From Chryseobacterium cucumeris (GTDB lineage Bacteria > Bacteroidota > Bacteroidia > Flavobacteriales > Weeksellaceae), in NCBI RefSeq assembly GCF_016775705.1, contig NZ_CP068760.1, forward strand, positions 682,001 through 746,000: DNA of 64,000 nt, read 5' to 3'. The notes below the pieces were generated by a model. The model did not search any database and was not told where the DNA came from. It saw nothing but the letters and a program-made list of their open reading frames with translations. The position numbers and the translations under genes are program-made. This document shows, in pieces, positions 41,420 to 50,510 of the stretch (positions are counted from its first letter, which is position 1; every line of letters starts with the position of its first letter).

Positions 41420-42733
41420 TTGAATATAACGATTGTAGGAACAGGTTATGTAGGTTTGGTTACAGGAACCACTCTGGCAGAACTTGGCAATTCAGTATAC
41501 TGTGTTGATATTGATGAAAAAAAAGTAGAAGGTATGAAAAACGGCATTGTTCCCATCTATGAGCCGAACCTTGAAGAAATGTTTTTAAGAAACATTCAGT
41601 CTGAAAGATTATTTTTCACTACCAATCTTAAAGAAGCTTTAGACAAAAGCGAAGTGATTTATCTGGCATTACCTACTCCTCCGGGAGAAGACGGATCTGC
41701 AGATCTGTCTTATGTACTTCAGGTAGCTGATAATATTGGCGAAATGATGACCGGATACAAAGTCATTGTCAATAAAAGCACGGTTCCTGTAGGAACTGCA
41801 GACAGAGTAAGAGAAACCATCTCAGCGAAAACAAATATCCCTTTTGATGTTGTTTCAAATCCCGAATTTTTAAGAGAAGGATTTGCGGTTGAAGATTCAA
41901 TGAACCCTTCAAGAGTAGTTGTAGGTGCAAGTTCGGAAAGAGCCAAAGACATCATGTCTAAGATATACCAGCCTTTTACCAACACCGGAATTCCCATCAT
42001 TTTCATGGATGAGAAATCCTCAGAACTTACAAAATATGCTGCGAATTCATTTCTGGCAGTAAAAATCACCTTTATGAATGAGATTGCGAACTATTGTGAA
42101 AAAGTGGGCGCAGATGTAGATAAGGTAAGACTGGGAATGGGTAGTGATGACAGAATCGGGCACAGATTCTTATTCCCAGGTATCGGATATGGTGGAAGCT
42201 GCTTTCCTAAAGACGTAAAAGCACTTATAAAGTCCGGAAAGCAGGAAGATTTTAATTTTCAGATCCTTGAAGCTACGGAAAAGGTAAATACAGCCCAGAA
42301 GGTAATCTTAGTGTCTGAAATTGAAAAATATTTCGGAGGAAGTATTGAAGGAAAGAAAATTGCTATGTGGGGGCTTGCCTTCAAAGCCAATACGGATGAC
42401 ATCAGAGAAGCCTCATCATTAGACAACATCGCTCTTCTATTGGAGAAAGGAGCAGAGGTCATAGCCTATGACGCTGTTGCAGAAAGTAATGTTAAGAAGC
42501 TTTTAGGTGATAAAATACAATATGCTAAAGGAATGTACGATGCAATCGAAGATGTAGATGCACTGTTTATTGCTACAGAATGGCCGGAATTCAAAAATCC
42601 TAATTTTGACCTTATGGCTAGAAAAATGAAAAACAAAGTCATTTTTGACGGCAGAAATATGTACCCGCTGGAAATCCCTGAACAGAACGGATTTCATTAT
42701 AAAAGTATAGGAAGAAAGACCATTACAAAATAA
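41420..42733 (+). CDS. ugd: UDP-glucose 6-dehydrogenase
   Basis: 437 residues. The start is a TTG (41420) because no ATG lies nearby upstream and MNITIVGTGYVGLVTG is the normal N-terminus of the family. The NAD-binding loop is GTGYVG (7-12). VVSNPEFLREG and the catalytic Cys261 in GYGGSCFPKD mark the UDP-glucose/GDP-mannose dehydrogenase family. The C-terminal IAMWGLAFKANTDDIREASS is also typical. It oxidises UDP-glucose to UDP-glucuronate in the cytosol. First gene of the polysaccharide locus, divergent from rimP and 5 bp ahead of rfbB. Confidence 0.96.
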   Translation: MNITIVGTGYVGLVTGTTLAELGNSVYCVDIDEKKVEGMKNGIVPIYEPNLEEMFLRNIQSERLFFTTNLKEALDKSEVIYLALPTPPGEDGSADLSYVLQVADNIGEMMTGYKVIVNKSTVPVGTADRVRETISAKTNIPFDVVSNPEFLREGFAVEDSMNPSRVVVGASSERAKDIMSKIYQPFTNTGIPIIFMDEKSSELTKYAANSFLAVKITFMNEIANYCEKVGADVDKVRLGMGSDDRIGHRFLFPGIGYGGSCFPKDVKALIKSGKQEDFNFQILEATEKVNTAQKVILVSEIEKYFGGSIEGKKIAMWGLAFKANTDDIREASSLDNIALLLEKGAEVIAYDAVAESNVKKLLGDKIQYAKGMYDAIEDVDALFIATEWPEFKNPNFDLMARKMKNKVIFDGRNMYPLEIPEQNGFHYKSIGRKTITK

Positions 42734-42737
42734 ATCA

Positions 42738-43817
42738 ATGAAAAATATTATCGTTACAGGAGGTGCCGGATTTATCGGCTCCCATGTTGTAAGAGAGTTT
42801 GTAAAAAACAATCCGGATACTACGATCATCAATCTTGATGCTCTTACCTACGCCGGAAATCTCGAAAACTTAAAGGACATTGAAAATGAACCGAATTATG
42901 TTTTCGAAAAAGCAGATATTACAAAACCGGAAGAGCTTAGAAAAGTTTTCGAAAAATATAACCCGGATGCTGTTGTACATTTAGCAGCAGAAAGCCATGT
43001 AGACAGAAGTATTACAGATCCTATGGCATTCATCAATACGAATGTAAACGGAACTGCTAATCTTTTGAACCTTTGTAAAGAATTCTGGACATTAAATCCT
43101 GATCATACCCACGGCAGATTCCCGGATGAAAAAAGAAACAATCTTTTCTATCATATTTCCACGGATGAAGTATATGGAAGCTTAGGGGAAACAGGTTTCT
43201 TTCTGGAGACCACATCATACGACCCTCAATCTCCGTATTCAGCTTCAAAAGCAGCCTCTGACCATTTGGTAAGAGCTTACGGAAATACCTATGGAATGCC
43301 TTTCATTGTATCGAACTGTTCCAACAACTACGGTCCGAATCATTTCCCTGAAAAATTGATTCCACTTTGTATTTCGAATATTATCAACGAGAAACCACTT
43401 CCTATTTACGGTGATGGAAAATACACCAGAGACTGGTTGTTTGTCATTGACCATGCCAAGGCGATTCATCAGATCTTTAAAGAAGCAAAAACCGGTGAGA
43501 CTTACAATATCGGAGGATTCAACGAGTGGCAGAATATTGATCTTGTCAAAGAACTGATCAAACAAATGGATGCCAAGCTGGAAAGACCGAAAGGTTATTC
43601 AGAAAAGCTGATCACTTTTGTAAAAGACAGACCGGGTCACGACAAACGTTACGCTATTGATGCCACAAAACTGAATAAAGATTTAGGCTGGAAACCTTCA
43701 GTTACCTTTGAAGAAGGATTAGCAAAAACCATCGACTGGTATCTGGAAAATAAGGAATGGCTGGAGAATGTAACTTCCGGAAATTATCAGGATTATTACA
43801 GCAAACAATACAGCTAA
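42738..43817 (+). CDS. rfbB: dTDP-glucose 4,6-dehydratase
   Basis: 359 residues. Extended SDR enzyme with the NAD-binding GGAGFIGSH (7-15), the conserved AAESHVDRSI, active-site STDEVYGSLGE, and SPYSASKAASDHLVRAYGNTYG with the Tyr-x3-Lys pair. It converts dTDP-glucose to dTDP-4-keto-6-deoxyglucose, the branch point for deoxy-amino sugars. No rfbC or rfbD was seen in the window, so dTDP-rhamnose is not the evident product. The ketoisomerase, aminotransferase and acetyltransferase genes downstream point to a 3-acetamido-3,6-dideoxyhexose. Confidence 0.97.
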   Translation: MKNIIVTGGAGFIGSHVVREFVKNNPDTTIINLDALTYAGNLENLKDIENEPNYVFEKADITKPEELRKVFEKYNPDAVVHLAAESHVDRSITDPMAFINTNVNGTANLLNLCKEFWTLNPDHTHGRFPDEKRNNLFYHISTDEVYGSLGETGFFLETTSYDPQSPYSASKAASDHLVRAYGNTYGMPFIVSNCSNNYGPNHFPEKLIPLCISNIINEKPLPIYGDGKYTRDWLFVIDHAKAIHQIFKEAKTGETYNIGGFNEWQNIDLVKELIKQMDAKLERPKGYSEKLITFVKDRPGHDKRYAIDATKLNKDLGWKPSVTFEEGLAKTIDWYLENKEWLENVTSGNYQDYYSKQYS

Positions 43818-43914
43818 ATATATTATTTGAGATAACAGAGCAATGGAACTCTTTATCTTCCACAGAAATTCAACTCACAACACAAAAGAAATAAGCGTCT
43901 TTACGCACCAAAAC

Positions 43915-44778
43915 ATGAAAGGAATAATATTAGCCGGAGGTTCCGGAACAAGACTTTACCCTCTAACCATTGCAGTAAGCAAGCAGCTGATGCCTGTTTA
44001 CGACAAACCTATGATTTACTATCCGCTTTCCACATTGCTTTTAGCAGGAATCAAGGATATTCTGATCATCACCACTCCACATGACCAGGAAGGTTTCATC
44101 AAACTTTTGGGCGACGGCTCACAAATCGGCTGTAATATAGAATATGTTGTACAGCCAAGTCCAGATGGTTTAGCGCAAGCTTTTATTCTGGGCGAGCAAT
44201 TTATTGGTAACGACCCCGCAGCGCTGGTATTGGGAGATAATATTTTCTATGGTTCCGAAATGGGAACTTTATTGAAAAACAAAACCAATCCACAGGGAGG
44301 AGTTGTTTTTGCTTACCACGTAGCAGACCCTGAAAGATATGGTGTAGTAGAATTCGACAAAAACCTGAAAGCTGTTTCTATTGAAGAAAAGCCTTTAAAC
44401 CCTAAGTCAAACTATGCTGTTCCCGGCCTTTATTTTTATGATAACAATGTCGTTGAAATTGCTAAAAACATCAAGCCCTCTGCAAGAGGTGAGCTGGAAA
44501 TCACAGACATCAACAATGTTTATTTAAGCAATGGAAAACTTGAAGTAGCTGTTCTTAACAGAGGAACGGCATGGCTGGATACAGGAACCTTTGATTCTCT
44601 TCATGACGCTTCAGAATTTGTAAGTGTTATTGAAAAAAGACAAGGATTTAAAATCGGCTGTATTGAAGAAATTGCATTCAGAAACAAATTCATTGATGAG
44701 GAGAAACTGCTTGAGACGGCTACCAAATATGGTAAAAGCGGATACGGTGAATACCTGAAACAACTTATCAGAAAATAA
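43915..44778 (+). CDS. rfbA: Glucose-1-phosphate thymidylyltransferase
   Basis: 287 residues from the ATG at 43915, which gives the family N-terminus [18 protein letters not shown]. An upstream in-frame ATG at 43843 would add 24 residues with no homology pattern and is rejected. The signatures are [31 protein letters not shown], and [15 protein letters not shown]. It makes dTDP-glucose from dTTP and glucose-1-phosphate, feeding rfbB. A strong terminator follows, so the first three genes (ugd, rfbB, rfbA) form one unit. Confidence 0.97.
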   Translation: MKGIILAGGSGTRLYPLTIAVSKQLMPVYDKPMIYYPLSTLLLAGIKDILIITTPHDQEGFIKLLGDGSQIGCNIEYVVQPSPDGLAQAFILGEQFIGNDPAALVLGDNIFYGSEMGTLLKNKTNPQGGVVFAYHVADPERYGVVEFDKNLKAVSIEEKPLNPKSNYAVPGLYFYDNNVVEIAKNIKPSARGELEITDINNVYLSNGKLEVAVLNRGTAWLDTGTFDSLHDASEFVSVIEKRQGFKIGCIEEIAFRNKFIDEEKLLETATKYGKSGYGEYLKQLIRK

Positions 44779-44803
44779 CAATTATAATTTATAAAATTCA
44801 TAG

Positions 44804-44831
44804 ACTATTGGCTTTATGGCCAATAGTTTTT
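44804..44831 (+). terminator. Intrinsic terminator after rfbA
   Basis: The 9-bp perfect stem actattggc / gccaatagt is followed by a T-run (ttttt). It separates the precursor genes from the transport and assembly genes. Confidence 0.8.
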
Positions 44832-44929
44832 GCTCATGCCGACAAATATCAATATATTAGTTGTTGATTTTTAGTTTTATGGACTATGAAAATTTATAAA
44901 CTAATACATACGGTAAGAATTAATTATTA

Positions 44930-44937
44930 TAAATTTG
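44930..44937 (+). promoter_or_regulatory. -7 promoter box of the transporter/assembly operon
   Basis: TAAATTTG matches TAnnTTTG, 15 bases before the ATG of the ABC permease gene and after the terminator. No TTG at the usual spacing was found. Confidence 0.45.
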
Positions 44938-44952
44938 CAAAAACTTACACAG

Positions 44953-45801
44953 ATGAATGAACCACAACAAAAGTGGACAGAAACGATTGATGCTGATCAT
45001 TCGTTATTTGACTTGAAGCTAAAAGAAGTCTGGAGATACAAAGATCTTGTTTATATGTTTGTAAAAAGAGATTTTGTATCCAGCTTTAAGCAGACTATTT
45101 TAGGCCCGATCTGGTTTTTTATCAATCCAATTCTAACGACAATTGTTTATTTAATTGTTTTCGGAAGAATTGCCAACCTTCCAACTGACGGAGCACCACC
45201 ATTACTTTTCTACCTTGCAGGAGTTACTCTCTGGAATTATTTTTCAGCTTGTTTACTAGGAACATCTTCAACTTTTGTTGGTAATGCAAATATTTTCGGC
45301 AAAGTATATTTTCCAAGACTGGTTTCTCCTTTATCCATTGTAATTTCCAACCTGATGCGTTTTGGAGTACAGTTTCTCCTATTTATTATCGGCTGGGGTT
45401 ATTATTTATCAAAAGGACAGATTCATCCTAATATCTGGATCTTAGCAACTCCCTTTTTAATTTTACTAATGGCATTATTTGCATTGGGAGTAGGAATGAT
45501 ATTTTCTGCGTTAACCACAAAATATAAAGATTTAAGTATGTTGTTGGGGTTTGGAGTGAGTCTGTATATGTATGCAACACCAGTTATTTATCCAACCTCA
45601 GCTTTACCGGGATTCTTTAAAAGCATTTCATTTTACAATCCTTTAACAGGGATTTTCGAATGTTTTAAATATGCCTGGCTTGGTGTTGGGGACTTTTCTC
45701 CAATAATGCTCACTATCAGTACATTTATCATCCTTATTTTATTGGTAACAGGTACTTTCATTTTCAATAAGGTGGAAAAATCCTTCATGGACACAGTTTA
45801 A
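44953..45801 (+). CDS. wzm: ABC transporter permease for polysaccharide export (Wzm-type)
   Basis: 282 residues from the ATG at 44953; a TTG at 44935 is the longer alternative. ABC-2 type layout with about six membrane segments: an N-terminal amphipathic KEVWRYKDLVYMFVKRDFVSSFKQTILGPIW, then FFINPILTTIVYLIVFG, LLFYLAGVTLWNYFSAC, the conserved KVYFPRLVSPLSIV, and YKDLSMLLGFGVSLYMYATPVIYP. With the ATPase encoded 32 bp downstream it would move a completed lipid-linked polysaccharide across the inner membrane. Confidence 0.93.
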   Translation: MNEPQQKWTETIDADHSLFDLKLKEVWRYKDLVYMFVKRDFVSSFKQTILGPIWFFINPILTTIVYLIVFGRIANLPTDGAPPLLFYLAGVTLWNYFSACLLGTSSTFVGNANIFGKVYFPRLVSPLSIVISNLMRFGVQFLLFIIGWGYYLSKGQIHPNIWILATPFLILLMALFALGVGMIFSALTTKYKDLSMLLGFGVSLYMYATPVIYPTSALPGFFKSISFYNPLTGIFECFKYAWLGVGDFSPIMLTISTFIILILLVTGTFIFNKVEKSFMDTV

Positions 45802-45833
45802 AAATTTATTAACTTCCCCTAAACAATTTAAAA

Positions 45834-47093
45834 ATGCTAGCTTTAAAAGCAGAAAATATATCAAAACAATACCGTCTCGGACAAGTCGGAACGGGTACCT
45901 TATCTCATGACTTAAACCGATTCTGGCACAAAGTAAGAGGAAAAGAAGATCCATATCTTAAAATTGGTGAGGTAAATGACAGAACAACCAAGGGAACTTC
46001 TGAGTACGTTTGGTCACTTCGGAATATTAATTTTGAGATTGAACAAGGAACTGCAGTAGGGATTATTGGGCGAAACGGAGCCGGAAAATCTACCCTGTTA
46101 AAACTTTTAAGCAAGGTAACAAAACCTACAACCGGTAAAATATACACCAACGGAAGAATTGCATCTTTATTGGAAGTCGGAACCGGGTTTCATCCTGAAA
46201 TGACAGGACGCGAAAATGTTTTTTTAAATGGAGCAATTCTTGGAATGACCCGTAAGGAAATTTCAAGAAAATTTGATGAGATCGTAGCTTTTTCAGGAGT
46301 AGAAAGATATATTGACACTCCGGTAAAAAGATATTCATCGGGAATGTATGTTCGTCTGGCCTTCGCTGTAGCAGCTCACTTGGAATCTGAAATTCTAATT
46401 GTAGATGAAGTATTGGCTGTGGGTGATGCAGATTTTCAAAAAAAATGCCTGGGAAAAATGAACGATGTAGCAAAAGGAGAAGGAAGAACCATTCTTTTTG
46501 TAAGTCATAATATGACTGCCGTAAAAGAACTTTGCAACAAAGGAATCCTTTTAAACCAAGGAACTTTAGCCTATGAAGGAGATATGCTAAATACAATTAT
46601 AGAATATCAAAAAAGCAGTACAACAGCAAGTTCTTATTATTACAATGGAAATATTAATGAAGCTCTAGGAAATAATAACATCAGAATAAAAGAATTTTAT
46701 GTAAATCCTATTCATGGAGATCTCATCGATATTGATTCCGGAATTCATGTAAAGCTTGTTTTCCAGAATAATTGTGCTAATATCAATCTGGATGCTACTT
46801 TTGAACTAAGAAATTATGAAGAGCTTATTATCTTCCATGTAGGAAAACTTATTACTGAAAATAATAACTCTGAAATTGGGGATTATACAGTAGAATTTGA
46901 TATTCCGGCAGGTTTAATTAATGCAGGAAATTACTATTTTAAATTAATTTTCGGAAAAAATCAAACCGAAGTATTATTTGCAGTCGACAGTATTGTAGGC
47001 TTTGAGGTTGAAAATGTAAAAGTGGGCAGCAAACTTCATTTGTATCCGGGAATTACAAGACCGAATTTTGATTATAAAGTACAGACTCCATGA
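45834..47093 (+). CDS. wzt: ABC transporter ATPase for polysaccharide export with sugar-recognition domain (Wzt-type)
   Basis: 419 residues. The ATPase domain includes Walker A GRNGAGKST (79-87), the signature YSSGMYVRLAFAV and Walker B EILIVDEVLAVGDADF. Residues from about 270 to the end form an extra beta-sandwich (FYVNPIHGDLIDIDSGIHVKLV, DYTVEFDIPAGLINAGNYYF), the Wzt C-terminal domain. In O9a/O8-type systems that domain recognises a chemical cap on the chain end before export. It overlaps the next gene by 4 bp (ATGA). Confidence 0.94.
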   Translation: MLALKAENISKQYRLGQVGTGTLSHDLNRFWHKVRGKEDPYLKIGEVNDRTTKGTSEYVWSLRNINFEIEQGTAVGIIGRNGAGKSTLLKLLSKVTKPTTGKIYTNGRIASLLEVGTGFHPEMTGRENVFLNGAILGMTRKEISRKFDEIVAFSGVERYIDTPVKRYSSGMYVRLAFAVAAHLESEILIVDEVLAVGDADFQKKCLGKMNDVAKGEGRTILFVSHNMTAVKELCNKGILLNQGTLAYEGDMLNTIIEYQKSSTTASSYYYNGNINEALGNNNIRIKEFYVNPIHGDLIDIDSGIHVKLVFQNNCANINLDATFELRNYEELIIFHVGKLITENNNSEIGDYTVEFDIPAGLINAGNYYFKLIFGKNQTEVLFAVDSIVGFEVENVKVGSKLHLYPGITRPNFDYKVQTP

Positions 47094-47491
47094 TTCCAAA
47101 AATAATAGAACTTCCAAAAATTTATGACAAAAGAGGAAATCTTTCCTTTTTTGAGCACCCCAATCAACTACCCTTTGAAATTAAAAGAACGTATTGGATT
47201 TATGATGTTCCGGGAGGGGAAACAAGGGGAAGTCACGCTTTTAAAGAACAGCAGGAGTATATTATTGCTCTTTCAGGAAGTTTTGATGTAGTGATTCATA
47301 ATGGTAAAGAAGAGCAGCGGTTTTCCTTAAACAGATCCTATTATGGATTATATATTCCGAAAATGTTTTGGCGGAAACTAGAGAATTTCTCTACCAATTC
47401 ACTTGCTCTTATTGTTTCTGATCATACTTATAATCAGGATGATTATATCAGAGATTTTGAAGAATTTAAAAAGCTGGCAAATGAAAAATAA
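47090..47491 (+). CDS. FdtA/QdtA-like (WxcM-type) sugar 3,4-ketoisomerase paralogue 1, HAF variant
   Basis: 133 residues, a single cupin. The family core is GGETRGSHAFKEQQEYIIALSGSFDVVI; the metal-free active-site pair usually written H-A-H reads His49-Ala50-Phe51, so the second His is replaced by Phe. Members move the keto group of dTDP-4-keto-6-deoxyglucose from C4 to C3 ahead of amination. The missing His may mean a different reaction, a structural subunit, or a clade-specific variation (HAF/HAY forms are, from memory, common in Bacteroidota). It overlaps wzt by 4 bp and the second copy by 11 bp. Confidence 0.88.
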   Translation: MIPKIIELPKIYDKRGNLSFFEHPNQLPFEIKRTYWIYDVPGGETRGSHAFKEQQEYIIALSGSFDVVIHNGKEEQRFSLNRSYYGLYIPKMFWRKLENFSTNSLALIVSDHTYNQDDYIRDFEEFKKLANEK

Positions 47492-47903
47492 GCTTTCAGT
47501 ATTTGATTGTAGTGTTATAGACCTTGGAAAAATAAGTTTTGATGAGGGTAATCTTACAGTGGTTGAAAACAATTCAACCTTCCCATTTGATGTTAAAAGA
47601 ATATTTTATTTATACGACATTGCGGGTGGAGAAAGCCGTGGTGCTCATTCTCATAAAGAATGTCATCAGTTTTTGATTGCAGCTAGCGGAAGTTTCGAGG
47701 TTTCACTGGATGATGGAAAGTTTAAAAGACAGGTTTTTCTGAACCGCCCGGATATTGGGCTTCATATTCCACCAGGAATTTGGGCTTCAGAAATTAATTT
47801 TTCATCAGGTGCAATTTGTCTGGTTCTGGCATCTCATCATTATAATGAAGAAGACTATGTCAGAGATTATGATACATTTTTAAAAATACAGAATGAAAAA
47901 TAA
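47481..47903 (+). CDS. FdtA/QdtA-like (WxcM-type) sugar 3,4-ketoisomerase paralogue 2, HSH form
   Basis: 140 residues from the ATG at 47481; a longer in-frame start at 47403 is rejected because it would overlap the first copy by 89 bp. The core [28 protein letters not shown] keeps both His residues (56 and 58), as in characterised FdtA/QdtA enzymes. It is clearly related to the preceding gene: both have the frame LYDI/IYDV-GGE-RG and the end [10 protein letters not shown] or DDYIRDFEEF. It is the more likely working ketoisomerase for a dTDP-3-amino sugar. It overlaps the next gene by 11 bp through the same ATGAAAAATAA junction. Confidence 0.9.
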   Translation: MKNKLSVFDCSVIDLGKISFDEGNLTVVENNSTFPFDVKRIFYLYDIAGGESRGAHSHKECHQFLIAASGSFEVSLDDGKFKRQVFLNRPDIGLHIPPGIWASEINFSSGAICLVLASHHYNEEDYVRDYDTFLKIQNEK

Positions 47904-48426
47904 AATTCATCCATTAGCCGATGTCCAAAGTGAAAATATAGGAGAAGACACCATGATTTGGCAATTCTGCGTTGTTTTAAAAGGTGCTGAAATTGGTAAA
48001 AATTGCAATATAAATTGCAATGTTTTCATTGAAAATGACGTGAAAATAGGTGATAATGTAACCATTAAACCCGGCGTACAGGTTTGGGACGGAGTAACAT
48101 TGGAGGACAATGTATTTATCGGTCCAAATGTAACTTTTACGAATGATCTTATTCCGCGTTCAAAACAATATCCTTTAGAATTCAGTAAAACACTTGTGAA
48201 AAAAGGTGCTTCAATTGGGGCTAACTCTACAATTATTGCCGGGAATATAATCGGAGAAAATGCTTTGATCGGTGCCGGAAGTGTCATTACGAAAAATGTG
48301 CCTTCAAATACAGTTTGGTATGGAAATCCTGCCAGACAAACGGGTTTTATAACTTTAGACGGAAAGATTTTAGACCTAAATATGAAAGACAAGGAAGGAA
48401 ATTCCTATGAAATTCAAAATGATTAG
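47893..48426 (+). CDS. dTDP-3-amino-sugar N-acetyltransferase (FdtC/QdtC-like, left-handed beta helix)
   Basis: 177 residues built of hexapeptide repeats: [73 protein letters not shown], and [30 protein letters not shown]. The 'FTND' region and end [14 protein letters not shown] are typical of WbbJ/FdtC-like sugar acetyltransferases. Its place between the ketoisomerases and the aminotransferase suggests it N-acetylates the C3 amino group to finish dTDP-Fuc3NAc or dTDP-Qui3NAc; which epimer cannot be told. The stop overlaps the acyltransferase remnant by 8 bp. Confidence 0.88.
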   Translation: MKNKIHPLADVQSENIGEDTMIWQFCVVLKGAEIGKNCNINCNVFIENDVKIGDNVTIKPGVQVWDGVTLEDNVFIGPNVTFTNDLIPRSKQYPLEFSKTLVKKGASIGANSTIIAGNIIGENALIGAGSVITKNVPSNTVWYGNPARQTGFITLDGKILDLNMKDKEGNSYEIQND

Positions 48427-48499
48427 AACGTTTTTCATTATGCTCCCTGTAAGTATTTTTGCATATAAAGTAATAGAAAAACCTTTCAACAAAAAATAA
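48419..48499 (+). pseudogene. C-terminal remnant of an acyltransferase-3 (OafA-like) gene
   Basis: The frame from ATG 48419 to TAA 48497-48499 encodes 26 residues. They read as the last membrane segment and tail of an acyltransferase-3 protein: [19 protein letters not shown] then NKK. The 'Y-x-x-I-E-K-P' end is the family hallmark, compared with YQFIEKPL in the gene at 63147-64000. The other ~300 residues are missing; upstream lies the intact acetyltransferase gene. It looks like the scar of a gene lost when sugar-synthesis genes were swapped. A short real peptide cannot be excluded. Confidence 0.6.
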
Positions 48500-48512
48500 A
48501 AAATTTATTCTC

Positions 48513-49613
48513 ATGATTAAGTTCCTCGATCTACAAAAAATTAATCTACAGCACCAAGAAGAAATTGAGGCGAAGCTCTTGCAGGTTTTCCGTTCCGGAT
48601 GGTATCTTATGGGCAATGAACTGAATCTATTTGAGAAAAATCTTTCTCAATATATCGGAACAAAACACGCAATCGGTGTTGCCAATGGTTTAGACGCTCT
48701 TCGTCTTATCCTTAGAGGATATATCGAAATGGGATTAATGAAAGAAGGAGACGAAATTTTAGTTCCATCCAACACTTATATTGCTTCTATTTTAGCCATT
48801 TCCGATAATGGACTCGTACCCGTTTTGGTAGAACCAGATATTGCCAACTATAATATTGACGTATCAAAAATTGAAGAAAAAATCACTCCAAAAACAAAAG
48901 GTATTTTAATTGTGCATCTTTATGGAAGAGTTATTTTCTCTGAAGAATTGCAGCAATTGGCTCAAAAATATAATGTAAAAATCATTGAAGATAATGCTCA
49001 AGCTATTGGAGCAGAATGGAAAGGAAAAAAAACAGGAAATCTTGGTGATGCCTCTGGTTTTAGTTTCTATCCCGGAAAAAATTTAGGTGCTTTGGGCGAT
49101 GCCGGTGCAATTACGACTAATGATGAAGAATTGGCAAAAACCATAAGAGCCTTGGCAAATTATGGTTCAAATAAAAAATATGTAAATATTTATCAAGGAT
49201 TAAATTCCAGACTAGACGAAATTCAGGCTGCTGTTTTAGATATTAAGCTAAAATACATTGATGAAGAAAATGAGGTGAGAAGAAAGATCGCAAGACAATA
49301 TATCAGAGAAATTTCAAATTCCAATATTATTCTACCGGAAAACCCTGAAAATGAGAACGAGCATGTTTGGCATATTTTCCTTATCAGAACAGAAAAAAGA
49401 GACGAGCTTCAGGCTTACCTTACAGAAAACGGTGTCCAAACTTTGATTCATTATCCGATTCCTCCCCACAAACAGGAAGCTTATAAAGACTGGAATTCAC
49501 AATCTTTTCCGATCAGTGAAAAGATTCATCAAGAAGTTTTGAGCCTGCCTATTTCTCCGGTAATGGAAAAAGAGGAAATAGCTAAAGTTATTGAATTATT
49601 AAACAAATTCTAA
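48513..49613 (+). CDS. fdtB: dTDP-3-amino-3,6-dideoxyhexose transaminase (FdtB/QdtB-like, DegT/DnrJ/EryC1/StrS)
   Basis: 366 residues. PLP-dependent sugar aminotransferase: [18 protein letters not shown]-terminus, [16 protein letters not shown], the [13 protein letters not shown] block, [23 protein letters not shown], and the PLP lysine in [15 protein letters not shown] (Lys189). The end [19 protein letters not shown] is typical. It adds an amino group to C3 of the keto sugar made by RfbB and the ketoisomerase. The 86-bp gap before it is largely filled by the acyltransferase remnant. Its stop overlaps the next start by 1 bp. Confidence 0.93.
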   Translation: MIKFLDLQKINLQHQEEIEAKLLQVFRSGWYLMGNELNLFEKNLSQYIGTKHAIGVANGLDALRLILRGYIEMGLMKEGDEILVPSNTYIASILAISDNGLVPVLVEPDIANYNIDVSKIEEKITPKTKGILIVHLYGRVIFSEELQQLAQKYNVKIIEDNAQAIGAEWKGKKTGNLGDASGFSFYPGKNLGALGDAGAITTNDEELAKTIRALANYGSNKKYVNIYQGLNSRLDEIQAAVLDIKLKYIDEENEVRRKIARQYIREISNSNIILPENPENENEHVWHIFLIRTEKRDELQAYLTENGVQTLIHYPIPPHKQEAYKDWNSQSFPISEKIHQEVLSLPISPVMEKEEIAKVIELLNKF

Positions 49614-50509
49614 TGGAGAATCCGTTGGTAAGTTTTATTGTTGTTTCATACAAACACTCAGAATTTATCCCTGAGTGTTTAAATAGTATTAAAAATCAAA
49701 CTTATAAAAACTGGGAACTCATTATTGCTGATGATGCTTCACCAGACAATTCTGTGGAGATCACAAAAAACTGGCTGAACGAAAACAACATTTCTGCAAA
49801 AACCAATTTTCATGAAACAAACATAGGATTCGCTGCAACACTTAATGAATGTATTGAGATGACTGAGGGAAAATATGTAAATATTATAGCTGCCGATGAC
49901 TACCTTCATCCTTCATTTCTTGAAAAATGCGTAGCCAATTTAGAAAAAAAGGGGAATGATTTCGGAATGATTTTTTCAAGCTGCTTTATCATCCAAGAAG
50001 ATAAAACATTAATTAATTATCTTGATGATCTGAGTTTTTATAAAGATGAAAATCAATTTAAAAGTACATTGAAAAAGATGAACCTTATCCCGGCTCTTGC
50101 TACGTTGGTTAAAAGAACGGTTTTAATTGAGACAGGTCCGTACGATAAAAATATTCTTATCGAAGATTACGACAGATGGTTGAGAATTAATGAAAATTAT
50201 TTTATTGATTTTATTCCTGAAAATCTTGCATATCATAGAAAGCATGGTGAAAACATTTCTAAAATAAAAGAAAGGATTGTTTTTGTAGAAGAAATACTTT
50301 TAAGGTTAAAATATGATCATAATCTTGAAAATAAGACAAAAATAAATAACGACATCAAAAAGATCTACATAACATCTAAAGATAAAAAGGAAATCCGGAA
50401 AGTGTCTGAACAATATTCTCAATATAAAGGGAAAGAACGTTGGCTGAATTTATGCCTGAAATATAACCTGCCTGTAAGATTATATTATCTGAAATATAAA
50501 TTTTTCTAA
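49613..50509 (+). CDS. Family-2 glycosyltransferase
   Basis: 298 residues. GT-A fold: VSFIVVSYKHSEFIPECLNSIKNQTYKNWELIIADDASPDNS, then NIGFAATLNECIEMTEGKYVNIIAADDYLHPSF, where ADD is the metal-binding DxD-like site. LIEDYDRWLRI follows, with 'HRKHGENIS' near the end. It would transfer a sugar from a nucleotide donor during repeat-unit assembly on the cytoplasmic face. The donor and acceptor cannot be told from sequence. First of a run of AT-rich assembly genes with tiny gaps (1-2 bp). Confidence 0.9.
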   Translation: MENPLVSFIVVSYKHSEFIPECLNSIKNQTYKNWELIIADDASPDNSVEITKNWLNENNISAKTNFHETNIGFAATLNECIEMTEGKYVNIIAADDYLHPSFLEKCVANLEKKGNDFGMIFSSCFIIQEDKTLINYLDDLSFYKDENQFKSTLKKMNLIPALATLVKRTVLIETGPYDKNILIEDYDRWLRINENYFIDFIPENLAYHRKHGENISKIKERIVFVEEILLRLKYDHNLENKTKINNDIKKIYITSKDKKEIRKVSEQYSQYKGKERWLNLCLKYNLPVRLYYLKYKFF

Positions 50510-50510
50510 A

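Noticed and set aside
42503..43565. Minus-strand frames over ugd and rfbB
   Set aside because: They are shadows of strongly conserved enzymes.
43843..43914. 24-residue N-terminal extension of rfbA
   Set aside because: The family starts at MKGIILAGG; the extension has no conserved pattern.
47403..47480. 26-residue hydrophobic extension of the second ketoisomerase
   Set aside because: It is the out-of-frame reading of the end of the first paralogue; the ATG at 47481 matches the family start.
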